A stretch of 62,873 nt of DNA from an uncultured bacterium (GTDB lineage: Bacteria; Bacillota; Clostridia; Oscillospirales; Acutalibacteraceae): contig CASDTH010000012.1 in the NCBI GenBank assembly GCA_949283655.1, positions 1 to 62,873 of the forward strand, written 5' to 3'. The notes under the pieces were generated by a model. It did not search any database, was not told where the DNA came from, and worked only from the letters and a program-made list of their open reading frames with translations. The position numbers and the translations under genes are program-made. Of the stretch, positions 45,444 through 54,845 are shown in pieces. The first letter of the stretch is position 1, and the number at the start of each line of letters is the position of its first letter.

Positions 45444-46973
45444 TCAACCCTGCTCCGGCAACGGCTGTGCGGCAGCCTCTTTCTCCGCTTTGCGCGCGGC
45501 ACGGGCCGCCATGATATCCTTCATCATCTGGTGATGATCCTCGCCGGTAATATTATAGAAGCGGATCGATACCAGCATGAGCAGATAACCGATGGCAGGA
45601 ACAACGGTCGTCATCAGGAACAGCGCCCAGTTGGTCGCATCGTTCTGGATGACACTCCCCTCTGGGTGGTTGATATAGCCGGTCAAGCCCAGGATGGCAA
45701 GGCCGATGGAGGAGGAGAAGGTGTTTTCAATCTTGCCAGTAAAGCTCATGATGGAGAGCATAATGCCCTCTACGCGGCGGCCGGTTTTCCACTCGATGTA
45801 GTCCACTGTTTCCGCTTCCATTTCCTTTTGGATCAGGTTTTTGAATTCAAGCGGAATCGTCGTCAGGCCGGTGAACAGCACGACAAAGATGCCCGTCAGG
45901 AGAGAGACGGATTCCCCTGCTCCCTTCAGCATTAACCCGTGGTAGGTGACCACGGCAAACAGCACATGGATTGCGATGGCACTGACGCAGCAGAGCTGAT
46001 AGAACTTTCTGGAATCCGCCTTGCGGCCAGCCTTCTCAATCAGCATGGGCACCAGAATCCCTGCAAGCAGGAAGCCCGGGAATTTGACCACGTCGATCAC
46101 AACATTATATTTACGGTTGAACATCAAATCCGCCACAAAATAAAAGGAAACCTGCTCTGCAATTTTGCAGATCACGAAGAAAATATTCCCCAGGAACAGC
46201 ATCAGCAGCGGCCGGTTTTTAAACAGGAGTGAAAAGCACTCCTGGATGGAAGGGATATCCTCGCGGTGCTCCGCACGCTCCCTGGTGTTGCGGAAGGTCA
46301 GCCTTGTCAAAAAGATGATGCCTGCGGCGGAGACGGTGGCGCTTGTCAGATAGGCCTGCGGCGTGTGGTTGTTGAAATAGGGGAGCCAGGCGGCCGCTGC
46401 GACGAAAACCTGCGGGAGAGCGCCGACGACAGAGCGCAGGATCGAGCTGACGCCAAAGAGCTTTGTACGCTCAATACCGCTTGGCGTGATCGAAAAGGCC
46501 AGCGCGCCCATTGGAATATCAAAGGCGGTGTAGGTGACATCAAGCCCTATAAAAAGCACGGTTGTATAAATGACGTTTACAGCAAGCGGTGCGTTGGCGC
46601 TACCGATGAAAAACAGCACCATCACCAGCGCGACAAACCAGGGCGCCCATTTGATGTAGGGGCGCATCTGGCCATCCTTTGTGCGGGTACGGTCCACCAG
46701 GATGCCCATAATTGGGTCGTTAATTGCATCAAAAATACCGCAGAAAAAGCGAATATTTGAGGCAATGGAAAGCGCCTGTTCGCCCGGAATCTTACGAAAG
46801 AGCACATTGGTCAGGAAGTAGTTGATATACTTGGAGCTGGTCATGCTTGTGCTCATGCCCTGCGCGCCACGGCCCAGCGCATAGGAGATCGTTTCCTTCC
46901 AGGTGAGATAGGTTTCCTCCCCCACATCCTTTTGGATGATCTTGCTGTTCAGGAATTCGCTTATTTTTCCCAT
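45444..46973 (-). CDS. GPH-type (glycoside-pentoside-hexuronide:cation) MFS transporter
   Basis: 509 residues, twelve predicted membrane helices. Family marks: W-K-E-T-I-SYALGRGAQG at the start, FCGIFDAINDPIMGILVDRTRTKDGQMRPYIKWAPW (loop 2-3 D-R-x-R motif), and VDYIEWKTGRRVEGIMLSIMSFTGKI. It would import a sugar or glycoside by cation symport. The C-terminus is charged. No glycosidase is next to it. A cre/LacI-type operator lies in its long upstream region. Confidence 0.9.
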   Translation of the reverse strand: MGKISEFLNSKIIQKDVGEETYLTWKETISYALGRGAQGMSTSMTSSKYINYFLTNVLFRKIPGEQALSIASNIRFFCGIFDAINDPIMGILVDRTRTKDGQMRPYIKWAPWFVALVMVLFFIGSANAPLAVNVIYTTVLFIGLDVTYTAFDIPMGALAFSITPSGIERTKLFGVSSILRSVVGALPQVFVAAAAWLPYFNNHTPQAYLTSATVSAAGIIFLTRLTFRNTRERAEHREDIPSIQECFSLLFKNRPLLMLFLGNIFFVICKIAEQVSFYFVADLMFNRKYNVVIDVVKFPGFLLAGILVPMLIEKAGRKADSRKFYQLCCVSAIAIHVLFAVVTYHGLMLKGAGESVSLLTGIFVVLFTGLTTIPLEFKNLIQKEMEAETVDYIEWKTGRRVEGIMLSIMSFTGKIENTFSSSIGLAILGLTGYINHPEGSVIQNDATNWALFLMTTVVPAIGYLLMLVSIRFYNITGEDHHQMMKDIMAARAARKAEKEAAAQPLPEQG

Positions 46974-47472
46974 TCAAGTCCCTCCTGTATGATTTTAAGT
47001 AAGGTAAGTGGATTGCTCAGGATACAGGGGCGCCCACTAGGCTTTGGGTGCTGTGAACGCGCCTTGGGATGCATTCTCCTCCCTTGGTTTCCCTATTAAG
47101 CCAATTGAGCCTGTGACGCGGCCAGCGTGCGCTGGAGCACGGCCTGACGGGAATATCCCCCCTGCACACGGGCGGTTCTTTCTATGTAGGGAGCAGACCA
47201 ACGCCGTATAAGCCCGCTTATGTGAAGGCTTGGCAGGCAGCCAGAAAAGGAGCTCCGCCTGGATCCTCTGCACCAGAGGGCTGAAAAAATGACCGTAAAC
47301 GTTTGCAAAACGATGCCGGCTTCAATCCTCTCTCCTCATGATGTTATTGTTTATTGTAACACGTTGGATGGCGCAAATCAACGATTTTCCCCGCAGCCTT
47401 TTTTAAAAATAGGTTAAAAGGCTGGCTGCGTGTGGGCAGGGAGGGGCGATTCCATCTTATCTCCTGGCGAAA
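46974..47472. other. Long upstream region of the transporter; no gene seen
   Basis: About 500 bases without a supported frame. It contains several small hairpins (for example CCAGCGTGCGCTGG near 47125) and the operator-like CGTAAACGTTTGCA at 47294. It may be a long leader of the transporter mRNA. Confidence 0.45.
47294..47307. promoter_or_regulatory. cre-like / LacI-family operator
   Basis: CGTAAACGTTTGCA fits the CcpA cre pattern WTGNAANCGNWNNCA-type core with one mismatch and has the AAACGTTT dyad of LacI-family sites. It is upstream of the sugar transporter, which suits catabolite or sugar-specific control. Confidence 0.6.
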
Positions 47473-47515
47473 AAAGCCCAAGGGGCAGCCGCCGTGTGGC
47501 TGGACCTTGGGCTTT
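47473..47515 (-). terminator. Terminator of the bceAB unit
   Basis: On the minus strand AAAGCCCAAGG and CCTTGGGCTTT close a stem with an inner CCAGCC/GGCTGC helix, and the strand continues TTTCGCC. It lies 45 bases after the small secreted-protein gene, marking that gene as the end of the unit. Confidence 0.85.
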
Positions 47516-47559
47516 GAGAAGCATTGATGCAGCTTGCCGCTGCGTGCCCGGTACGAGGG

Positions 47560-47868
47560 CTATTGTATGGCTCTCTGGAAACGCTCAAGCACTCGAGCCG
47601 CTACATCGTTGGCAACGCCGCCTTCTGCCGGAGCAGCCTCCGGCCAAACGATACAGGGCGAGCGCCTCCGGGCAGCCGGGAAAAGGGGCAGCTTATGCAG
47701 CGGCTTGCTTGCTGCCGGGAGAAAGGACCACGGGACATTTTGATGGCTGGAGATGGGCGGGCCCTGTTTTGCCGCCTCCTGGTTGCAGGATGGTAGACTG
47801 GAGAGGAGGCAGCACACGGCGAGAATCGCGGCAAGCACTGCAAAAAAACAAAGAAACGAATGTGACAT
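47560..47868 (-). CDS. Small secreted or lipid-anchored protein at the end of the bceAB operon
   Basis: 102 residues. Start ATG 47868 lies nine bases after AAGGAG and 26 bases after the permease stop. Residues 5-27 are a strong hydrophobic signal ending LPSC, an imperfect lipobox; the mature part is basic and Pro/Ala-rich with a single pair of Cys (PSC and PCIVW) and a helical C-terminus. I do not recognise a family. Position, ribosome site, signal and the following terminator together support a real gene. Confidence 0.62.
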   Translation of the reverse strand: MSHSFLCFFAVLAAILAVCCLLSSLPSCNQEAAKQGPPISSHQNVPWSFLPAASKPLHKLPLFPAARRRSPCIVWPEAAPAEGGVANDVAARVLERFQRAIQ

Positions 47869-47894
47869 CCTTTGAAACTCCTTCCCCTCTGGGC

Positions 47895-49931
47895 TTAACG
47901 ACTGCGGGAACGCAGCATTTTACGGCTACCGAGGAAGGTGGCGAGGAAGTAGCCGCCATAAATGATCAGAAGAAGCAGCGCCGCTGTGAGGATATTTGGC
48001 AGGGCATTGAGTTGGCCAAACTGTGCGATGGCGTTGTTGACCACATAGACACCTACCACCGAATGGATGATAGCAAGCCCCAGGGGCAACATAAAGTAGG
48101 CGAGAATCTGCGTGAACAGTGCACGGTCAATCATCTTGTTAGGTGCGCCGAGCCTGCGCAGCAGGCGGTAGCGCTCCAGATTATCGGAGGCCTCTGAAAG
48201 CTGCTGCAACGCTAGAATTGCAGCGCAGGTCATCAGAAAGACGATGCCGACATAAAGGACGAAATAGGAGATCATCAGCTTGATGCCGCCGCTCTCCAGA
48301 TAGAGCTCGTAATGCGAAAATTTATTGGTATAGGGGCGGGGGGCATCGTCCCCCGCGCCGTACAGGGCTGTGATCTCCGCTTGGAAGGCATCGTCTCCCG
48401 CCTCGCCCGGAATGGCATAGTTGGCGTTGAAAATGGATAGCATGGGCTCGCAGCCCTTTGCGACCGCATCGGGGACGATCAGTGTGCCGCTTTCCATGGC
48501 CATGGAGGCGTTTTGCAGTGAATATGTCTGGATTTCTAAAGCGGACGGGCGCAGCACAAAGCCGTTGACGGTGAGGGGCTGGCCAGCACTTGTGTAGAGC
48601 TCCATGAGCTCCCGCAAGTCCTTGAGGTTGCAAATTACTGCATATTCATCGGGGGCAAGCGAGATAGACGGCTCCCCAAGCAGGGCGAGCAGCTGGTTGT
48701 AATCCGAAAGAGTGATCAGGGGGATGGTATGCGCGGCGTCCTCATCTGTCAGGAAGGTGTCGCTCACGGAGGAATTCCTTGCAAAAGCATAGAGCGGTTC
48801 CCAATTCAGGTTGCCGGTGTTGTAGAGCCAGATCTGCGTGTATGCACGGAATTGCTCTGTAAAGGGAAAGCCGTGCGCCTTTAGGTCTGCCTCGATATCC
48901 TGTGGGCCCCTTGTGCTGCTCTGGCTTCTGAGGGTGATATCGTAGGGCGCGTACGTATCCACCTGCTCGGCCATTACGTCCACCGCACCCAGGCCGCAGG
49001 AGAAGGTGCCGATTGTAACCAGCAGCATGATGCAGATGATGGCCATGGAGAGAAAGTTGGTGTTGACCTTGCTGTTGAGCTGCCGGAGGACGAACATGTT
49101 AAGGCCTTTGTAGTAGAGCCGCCGGTTCCCCTTGGCAAGCCGAAGAAGAAAGCCGGAAAGGGAAAGGAAAAACAGCACCGTCCCGGCTGACCCGAGAATC
49201 AGCGAGGCGAAAAACTGATTGTCAAGCATAAACAGACCATTGTCGATTATCAGAGAATAGGCCGCGCCGAGGCAGGCTACAGAGAGCAGAAAGACCACGA
49301 CACAGACCCAGAGCCGCTTGATGCGCAGCGTTTCATTTTTGCGCCCGCCGTGGAGAAGATCAATGAGCGTGTATTTGGAAACCGTGCGGATGTTAAAGAG
49401 CATCACAACCAGAAAGATTACGCCGAAATACAGCACGGTTTTGAGCAGGGATTCCTTGGAAAAGGTGAAGGCAAATGCTTTCAGCGGTACGTTCATCAGC
49501 TTCGCCGTCAGGATGCTCATCCCCTGCGAGGCGGCAACGCCTGCCAGCAGGCCAGCGCCAAGGGCAAACAGACCGATGATAAACGTCTCCGCTGTGAGAA
49601 TGTGGGAGATTTTGCCCCGATCCATGCCGAGCGTCATATAGAGGCCGAGCTCCCGCTTGCGGCGCTTAATAAGGAAGTTGTTGGCATAGAGGATCAGACC
49701 TGCCAACACAAAGGAGATAAATACCGAGAGGTACCCGAGCATCGCTGTTCCGGTTTGGAGGATGGTGTGCTGTTGCTCGGAGAGGAGAAGCATTGTCTGC
49801 TGATTTTCTACTGCGTTGAAAACGTAAAACAGGCAGACACCAAACGAAAGCGTAATAAAGTAAATCACATAATCGCTCAGGCTTTTTTTGACGTTTTGAA
49901 AGGCAAGCTTATAAAACATCGCTGTTGTCAC
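47895..49931 (-). CDS. BceB-type ABC transporter permease
   Basis: 678 residues. Ten predicted membrane helices in the FtsX/MacB-like arrangement of peptide-antibiotic exporters, with the large extracytoplasmic domain (about 300-500) between helices 7 and 8 that binds the antibiotic-lipid complex in Bce systems. N-terminal FYKLAFQNVKKSLSDYVIYFITL and the FLIKRRKRELGLYMTLGMDRGKI block are hallmarks. It overlaps bceA by about 20 bases. Together with BceRS it should sense and relieve bacitracin- or lantibiotic-type stress. Confidence 0.93.
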   Translation of the reverse strand: MTTAMFYKLAFQNVKKSLSDYVIYFITLSFGVCLFYVFNAVENQQTMLLLSEQQHTILQTGTAMLGYLSVFISFVLAGLILYANNFLIKRRKRELGLYMTLGMDRGKISHILTAETFIIGLFALGAGLLAGVAASQGMSILTAKLMNVPLKAFAFTFSKESLLKTVLYFGVIFLVVMLFNIRTVSKYTLIDLLHGGRKNETLRIKRLWVCVVVFLLSVACLGAAYSLIIDNGLFMLDNQFFASLILGSAGTVLFFLSLSGFLLRLAKGNRRLYYKGLNMFVLRQLNSKVNTNFLSMAIICIMLLVTIGTFSCGLGAVDVMAEQVDTYAPYDITLRSQSSTRGPQDIEADLKAHGFPFTEQFRAYTQIWLYNTGNLNWEPLYAFARNSSVSDTFLTDEDAAHTIPLITLSDYNQLLALLGEPSISLAPDEYAVICNLKDLRELMELYTSAGQPLTVNGFVLRPSALEIQTYSLQNASMAMESGTLIVPDAVAKGCEPMLSIFNANYAIPGEAGDDAFQAEITALYGAGDDAPRPYTNKFSHYELYLESGGIKLMISYFVLYVGIVFLMTCAAILALQQLSEASDNLERYRLLRRLGAPNKMIDRALFTQILAYFMLPLGLAIIHSVVGVYVVNNAIAQFGQLNALPNILTAALLLLIIYGGYFLATFLGSRKMLRSRSR

Positions 49932-50676
49932 CTCCTAAAAGGGTCACAACCTCAATGATTTTTTCAAAAAAGGCCTTGCGGGGATCCGAGCCGCGCTGCA
50001 GCTCGTTAAAAACTTTGCCATCCTTGATAAACAGGATGCGCTTGCAGTAGCTCGCAGTGAAAGCGTCGTGCGTGACCATGAGGATTGTGGCGCCGAGCTC
50101 TCGGTTGAGCGTTTCGAAGCTTTCCAGCAGCAGGCGGGCGGATTTGGAATCCAGCGCGCCGGTCGGCTCATCCGCAAGGATGAGGGAGGGGTTTGTAATG
50201 ATTGCCCGCGCGCTGGCCACGCGCTGTTGCTGACCGCCGGAAAGCTGATAGGGGTATTTCGGAAGAATATCGCCAATCTCCAGCCGCTTTGCAACGCTGT
50301 GCACACGCTTCTCAATCTCCCGGGTGGGAGTGCCAATGATGGTTAGCGCTAAAGCGATATTTTCAAAGGCTGTGAGTGTATCCAGTAGATTAAACTCCTG
50401 AAAAATGAAGCCAAGCTGCTCCCGGCGAAAACGGGAGAGGTCTTTTGCGCGGAGCTTTGTTACATCCTGCCCACGGATGAAGATGTGACCCGCTGTGGCG
50501 GAGTCGATGGTAGAGATGCAGTTTAAGAGCGTTGTCTTGCCGCTGCCGGAAGCGCCCATGATGCCGATATACTCGCCCTGCGTCACAGCAAAGCTGATAT
50601 CATCCACCGCTTTGGTAATATTCCCCCGGTTCCCGTAATATTTTTCGAGATGCTCCACTTTTAAAATGGATTCCAT
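49909..50676 (-). CDS. BceA-type ABC transporter ATP-binding protein
   Basis: 255 residues from ATG 50676. Walker A GASGSGKTTLLN, signature LSGGQQQRVASARA, Walker B LILADEPTGALD and H-loop VTHDAF are intact. N-terminal ILKVEHLEKYYGNRGNITKAVDDIS matches the BceA/MacB group. It energises the permease at the membrane. The longer frame upstream lies across the regulated promoter and is rejected. Confidence 0.95.
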   Translation of the reverse strand: MESILKVEHLEKYYGNRGNITKAVDDISFAVTQGEYIGIMGASGSGKTTLLNCISTIDSATAGHIFIRGQDVTKLRAKDLSRFRREQLGFIFQEFNLLDTLTAFENIALALTIIGTPTREIEKRVHSVAKRLEIGDILPKYPYQLSGGQQQRVASARAIITNPSLILADEPTGALDSKSARLLLESFETLNRELGATILMVTHDAFTASYCKRILFIKDGKVFNELQRGSDPRKAFFEKIIEVVTLLGGDNSDVL

Positions 50677-50728
50677 AGCAAAAACCTCCTGTGCTGCGGC
50701 ATGAGGGTGCGCCGCTGTTGATGGCTCC

Positions 50729-50797
50729 ATTTTAAACCGGGTAGGAAGCCGATTGCCATCGGAAAACCTTACCGCTGCCGAACAGTTTTGTAAGGTT
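50729..50797 (-). promoter_or_regulatory. bceAB promoter with response-regulator operator
   Basis: An 8-base inverted repeat, AACCTTAC (50765-50772) and GTAAGGTT (50790-50797), with a 17-base spacer lies just upstream of a -10-like TAAAAT (minus strand, 50729-50734) that lacks a good -35. An activator-dependent promoter driven by the adjacent BceR-like regulator is the natural reading. Confidence 0.68.
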
Positions 50798-50943
50798 GCG
50801 GGGATACAGCGGCATGATGCATTGGGCGGGGACGCGCGGCGGCTCTGAAACGAAGCTACCTTTGGGGGATACGGCATGTTTCCCCTGCCTGCGCCCGGCG
50901 GGAGCACAAAGCGGGCATTTCGGGCTTTTTCGCTTCTTAAAAA

Positions 50944-51981
50944 TCAATCCGCTGCGGGAGAGAAGGGATCTTTTTCAAGGTTATGCAGCGTGCCAAGGGG
51001 AAAGGTGAGGCGTACGGCCGTGCCCTTGCCCTGCTGGGAGGAAAGGGAAATGCCCACCCCAAGCTTATCGCACATGCGCCGGCTCAGATACAGGCCGAGC
51101 CCGGTGGCCTTAGAGAATTTGCGCCCCGTTTCGCCGGTGAATCCCCGGTCAAACACACGGGGTAGGTCGGCCGGGCTGATGCCGATACCGTTATCCTCCA
51201 CAAACAGGGAGACGCTGTTTTTCTCCTGACGGGCATAGATGCGGATCACAGGGGATTCGCTGCGGTATTTTACCGCGTTGACAAGGATCTGGCTGAGGAT
51301 GAAATCTGTCCATTTCATATCCGTCAGCACGGTAAAATCCAACGCCTCCAGCGTGAGCTGGACCCGGTTGGCGATCATATCTCCGGCGTTGCGGCGCACA
51401 GCGCTGTTGACCACCTCACGCAGGGAAACCGGGCGGATGAGGTAATCCTTTTCAACACTATTGCTGCGCGCATAAAACAGCGCCTGCTCCAAATGCCCTT
51501 CGATACGGCGCAGATCCTCTGACACGCTGGCGGGCACGGTGCCACTGCTATTCTCCAGCGTGAGCTTTGCTGCGGCGAGCGGCGTTTTGACCTCATGCAT
51601 CCATGCTTCAATGTATTCCCGATATTCCTCCTCCTGGCGGCGATAGTAGGAGATTTCATCGTTCATGGATTTGTTGCACGTTTTCAAAGCCTGATAGAAA
51701 ATCCGGCCCTCCAGGAAATCAGGCTCCTCCATCACCTCGCACAGCAGGCTTTTGTGATCAAGCGATTCCAGGCTGCGCAGCAGGCGACCGTACCAGGCGC
51801 GCTTACGCGCATATTCCACACCGATGGGCAGCAGCACGGCGCCCCCCTCCAAAATAAGGATGGAGACAATTGTGGCGCCCGATTGCCGCAGCGCGCTGAG
51901 CAGCGCCCAGGTGAAGAGCATGCAGACGGTGCTCATCACGAAATACAGCAGCTTGGAGCGAAGGAAGAGGGAGATTTTCAT
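50944..51981 (-). CDS. BceS-type intramembrane-sensing histidine kinase
   Basis: 345 residues from ATG 51981. Two membrane helices near the N-terminus with almost no outer loop, then the H-box EAWMHEVKTPLAAAKL, N-box ILVNAVKYRSESP, G1 VEDNGIGISPADLPRVFDRGF and G2 ATGLGLYLSRRM. Lack of a sensor domain fits BceS kinases, which sense through the BceAB transporter. Its start lies in the end of the response-regulator gene, so the two are tightly coupled. Confidence 0.94.
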   Translation of the reverse strand: MKISLFLRSKLLYFVMSTVCMLFTWALLSALRQSGATIVSILILEGGAVLLPIGVEYARKRAWYGRLLRSLESLDHKSLLCEVMEEPDFLEGRIFYQALKTCNKSMNDEISYYRRQEEEYREYIEAWMHEVKTPLAAAKLTLENSSGTVPASVSEDLRRIEGHLEQALFYARSNSVEKDYLIRPVSLREVVNSAVRRNAGDMIANRVQLTLEALDFTVLTDMKWTDFILSQILVNAVKYRSESPVIRIYARQEKNSVSLFVEDNGIGISPADLPRVFDRGFTGETGRKFSKATGLGLYLSRRMCDKLGVGISLSSQQGKGTAVRLTFPLGTLHNLEKDPFSPAAD

Positions 51982-52013
51982 AACCAGGCATCCTTTCAGA
52001 AACGACGGGTGGA

Positions 52014-52679
52014 TCAAACGGTGTAGCCCTGCCCGCGCTTTGTGACGATATAATCCGGCGCGCCGATCTCTGAGAGCTTTTTGCGCAGCCGGTTGATGTT
52101 GACCGTCAGTGTGTTGTCATCCACAAATTCATTGGATTGCCAGAGCTCGTTCATGATGGTATCCCGGCTGACGATAACGCCGTGATTGCGTATGAGCAGG
52201 TGCAGGATGCGGGTTTCGTTTTTGCTCAGCTCCGCCTCCTGCCCGCCGCAGCGGGCAATGCTGCGGGAGAGGCTGAGCGCGACCCCGTTCCAGGAAAGCT
52301 CGGCCGCCTCCCCCGGGTTGCGGTAGGCGCGCTTGAGAACGGAAGCGATATGCGCGAGCAAAATCTGCGTGTTGTAGGGCTTGGTGATAAAATCATCCGC
52401 ACCCAGGTTCATGCTCATCAGCTCGTCGGTTTCACTATCCCGGCTGGTGACAATGATGATGGGAACAGAGGAGGCTTTGCGCACTTCCCGGCAGATATAG
52501 TAGCCGTCGAACAGCGGCAGATTGATATCGAGCAGGATGAGGTCTGCCCGCGCCTGCAAAATATCCTCTACAATATGGTCAAAAGCGGCAGGCGCGCAGG
52601 TATCGTAGCCATACCGCTGCAGGAGCGCGGCGAGCTCCTCCCGGATTTTTGGGTGATCCTCCACGATCATGATTTTCAT
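52014..52679 (-). CDS. BceR-type OmpR-family response regulator
   Basis: 221 residues. Receiver with acidic pocket MIVEDHPKI, phospho-Asp in ILLDINLPLFDG, and VTSRDSETDE (Thr/Ser) and FITKPYN (Lys); then a winged helix ending DNTLTVNINRLRKKLSEIGAPDYIVTKRGQGYTV. It probably activates bceAB by binding the dyad at 50765-50797. The dCMP deaminase gene lies 50 bases upstream on the same strand. Confidence 0.95.
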   Translation of the reverse strand: MKIMIVEDHPKIREELAALLQRYGYDTCAPAAFDHIVEDILQARADLILLDINLPLFDGYYICREVRKASSVPIIIVTSRDSETDELMSMNLGADDFITKPYNTQILLAHIASVLKRAYRNPGEAAELSWNGVALSLSRSIARCGGQEAELSKNETRILHLLIRNHGVIVSRDTIMNELWQSNEFVDDNTLTVNINRLRKKLSEIGAPDYIVTKRGQGYTV

Positions 52680-52730
52680 CAGGCAAGCCCTCCTTTTTTA
52701 TGGCTCCGGACGAGCGATGCGCGCTTGCGG

Positions 52731-53228
52731 TTAAATATCCTTTTCGCGGAAGTTGAGCGTCAACTCGTCGTGCAGGCCGGTGAGCTTTGTGTAGGTGACG
52801 CCCGCCGCATCAAACATCCGCTTGGAGGCGCGCACGGCGACGGTATCCGCATATTTATCCGAAATATAAATGACCTCCTTAATGCCGCACTGGATAATCG
52901 CCTTGGCACACTCGTTGCAGGGGAAAAGCGCCACATAGATTTTGCAGCCGTCGAGCGGGCGGCCTGCGTTGTTGAGGATGGCGTTCAATTCCGCATGGCA
53001 GACGTAGGGATATTTTGTGTGGAACTCCTCGCCCTCGCGCTCCCAGGGGAAATCGTCGTCGTCACAGCCGAGCGGCAGGCCATTGTAGCCGACGGACATA
53101 ATCTTATTCTGTGCATTGACGATGCAGGCGCCGACCTGCGTAGACGGGTCCTTGCTGCGCATGGCGGAGAGCAGTGCAATCCCCATAAAGTATTCGTCCC
53201 AGGAAATATAATCGTTGCGTTTCGGCAT
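52731..53228 (-). CDS. dCMP deaminase family protein (ComEB-like)
   Basis: 165 residues from ATG 53228. Zinc site: [10 protein letters not shown] (His/Glu) and [14 protein letters not shown] (two Cys). The [32 protein letters not shown] block is diagnostic for dCMP deaminase. It supplies dUMP for thymidylate synthesis. Same strand as bceRS but unrelated in function. Confidence 0.94.
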   Translation of the reverse strand: MPKRNDYISWDEYFMGIALLSAMRSKDPSTQVGACIVNAQNKIMSVGYNGLPLGCDDDDFPWEREGEEFHTKYPYVCHAELNAILNNAGRPLDGCKIYVALFPCNECAKAIIQCGIKEVIYISDKYADTVAVRASKRMFDAAGVTYTKLTGLHDELTLNFREKDI

Positions 53229-53341
53229 AGCCGTCACATCCCTTTCAACATAAAGTATGGCTTTTTTGTATCGTATCATAGTTTTTCACCCGAATCAACC
53301 AAAAGCCGCCGGGGAAGCGGCAGTGCGCACAGAAAAAACGC

Positions 53342-53370
53342 TTGAAAATAAAATTGGAATCAGATAAAAT
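53342..53370 (+). promoter_or_regulatory. Promoter of the CBS/CorC gene
   Basis: TTGAAA (53342-53347), 17-base spacer, TAAAAT (53365-53370), in an A/T-rich stretch. Confidence 0.72.
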
Positions 53371-53406
53371 ACCGTATATAAAATTAAAATGGAGTGATGG
53401 TCCTGA

Positions 53407-54657
53407 ATGGACAGTAGCAGTATTATTTTATTGGCCGTCCTAGTTCTTCTGATTTTGATGTCTGGGTATTTTTCTTCTACGGAGACTGCTTTTTCCTGCA
53501 TCAATAAGATCCGCTTGAAAAATATGGCTGCAGCGGGCAGCAAACGCGCTGCCCAGGTGCTGCGGCTCGCGGAGGAGTATGACCGGCTGTTATCTACCCT
53601 GCTGATCGGCAATAATATTGTAAACCTTTCCGCCGCTTCCATCTCCACAGTGCTGTTTACACGCTGGATGGGGGAGAGCGGTGTACCGGTTTCTACCGTT
53701 GTGCTGACGGTTGTTGTGCTGATCTTTGGCGAGATTTCGCCCAAGAGCATCGCCAAGGAGCAGCCTGAAAAATTGGCGATGGCGTTTGCGCCGCTGCTGC
53801 AATTTTTTATCACCATCCTCAGGCCAGTGAATTTTTTGTTTACTCAGTGGAAAAAGCTGCTGGTACGCATTTTTAAGGGAGGCGGCGAATCGGGAATTAC
53901 GGAGGAAGAGCTGATGACCATTGTCGGCGAGGCGGAAAACGAGGGTGGCATCGATGCGCACGAGGGGAAACTGATCCGCTCCGTGATCGAATTCCACGAT
54001 TTGAACGCCGAGGATATCCTGACACCCCGCGTGGATATTGTGGCGGTGGAGGATACCGACAGTGTAGAGGAGATTGCAAAAACGTTTAAAAGCAACCATT
54101 TTTCCCGCTTGCCAGTTTACCATGAAAATCTGGATGATATCCGCGGCGTGATTCATGAAAAGGATTTCTATGCCCATTGTTGGGATGAGGGGCTCCCGGT
54201 TTCCGGGCAGATGCAAGAGGTTATCTGGGTGCCGGAAAATATGCCGATTTCCCGGCTGCTCAACCAGATGCAGCACGCTGCGACCCACATGGCCGTGGTG
54301 GTGGATGAATTTGGCGGAACGGTGGGAATCGTGACGCTGGAGGATATCCTGGAGGAGCTAGTGGGCGAAATCTGGGATGAGCATGATGAGGTCAGCGAGG
54401 CATTTTACCAGAATGCGGATGGAAGCTACACCATTGCCTGCAATGCCAATCTGGAGGATATGTTTCAGCTCTTTTCCATTGATGAGGAGCGCGATTATGT
54501 CAGTGTTAGCGGCTGGGTGATGGAGGAGCTGGGGCGTATCCCTGTGGAGGGGGATGCGTTTACCTACGGCAGGCTGCATGTGACGGTGACAAAAACAGAT
54601 GGGCGCCGTGTGATGGAGATTCGCATTGAGCAAACGCCAGAGGCAGAGCAGCAGTGA
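53407..54657 (+). CDS. HlyC/CorC (CNNM) family membrane protein with CBS pair
   Basis: 416 residues: DUF21/CNNM membrane domain with four helices (SSIILLAVLVLLILMSGYFSSTETAFSCINK, V-L-I-F-G-E-I-S-P-K at about 113), two CBS domains (DILTPRVDIVAVEDTD, IPISRLLNQMQHAATHMAVVVDEFGGTVG, about 200-330) and a C-terminal CorC/HlyC module. CNNM relatives move or regulate Mg2+. The ribosome site GGAG is 12 bases from the ATG. Followed by the glnA promoter. Confidence 0.93.
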   Translation: MDSSSIILLAVLVLLILMSGYFSSTETAFSCINKIRLKNMAAAGSKRAAQVLRLAEEYDRLLSTLLIGNNIVNLSAASISTVLFTRWMGESGVPVSTVVLTVVVLIFGEISPKSIAKEQPEKLAMAFAPLLQFFITILRPVNFLFTQWKKLLVRIFKGGGESGITEEELMTIVGEAENEGGIDAHEGKLIRSVIEFHDLNAEDILTPRVDIVAVEDTDSVEEIAKTFKSNHFSRLPVYHENLDDIRGVIHEKDFYAHCWDEGLPVSGQMQEVIWVPENMPISRLLNQMQHAATHMAVVVDEFGGTVGIVTLEDILEELVGEIWDEHDEVSEAFYQNADGSYTIACNANLEDMFQLFSIDEERDYVSVSGWVMEELGRIPVEGDAFTYGRLHVTVTKTDGRRVMEIRIEQTPEAEQQ

Positions 54658-54758
54658 GTGAAACACCAATAAAATACACAAGAATCTGCTAGATAACACA
54701 TAAAATTTATGCGTAGCGCTGAAAAAAGGAAAGGCGTATTCTTTGTGGTATTTTTTGA

Positions 54759-54787
54759 TTGACAGCACGCCGCCAGGCGCATATAAT
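54759..54787 (+). promoter_or_regulatory. Consensus sigma-A promoter of glnA
   Basis: TTGACA (54759-54764), 17-base spacer, TATAAT (54782-54787): no mismatch. Transcription should start near 54794. Confidence 0.92.
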
Positions 54788-54798
54788 GGGAAACATTA

Positions 54799-54845
54799 AG
54801 AGCAAGGGCGCTCAAAAGGGCACCTTTGCTCTTTTTATTATTTTT
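54799..54845 (+). terminator. Intrinsic-terminator-like hairpin in the glnA leader (candidate attenuator)
   Basis: AGAGCAAGGGCGCTC (54799-54813) pairs with GGGCACCTTTGCTCT (54818-54832), 14 of 15 positions including G-U, around AAAA, then TTTTTATTATTTTT. It starts about five bases after the expected transcription start and ends 18 bases before the ribosome site of glnA, so it forms almost the whole leader. Attenuation is inference; no alternative antiterminator fold is obvious. Confidence 0.8.
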
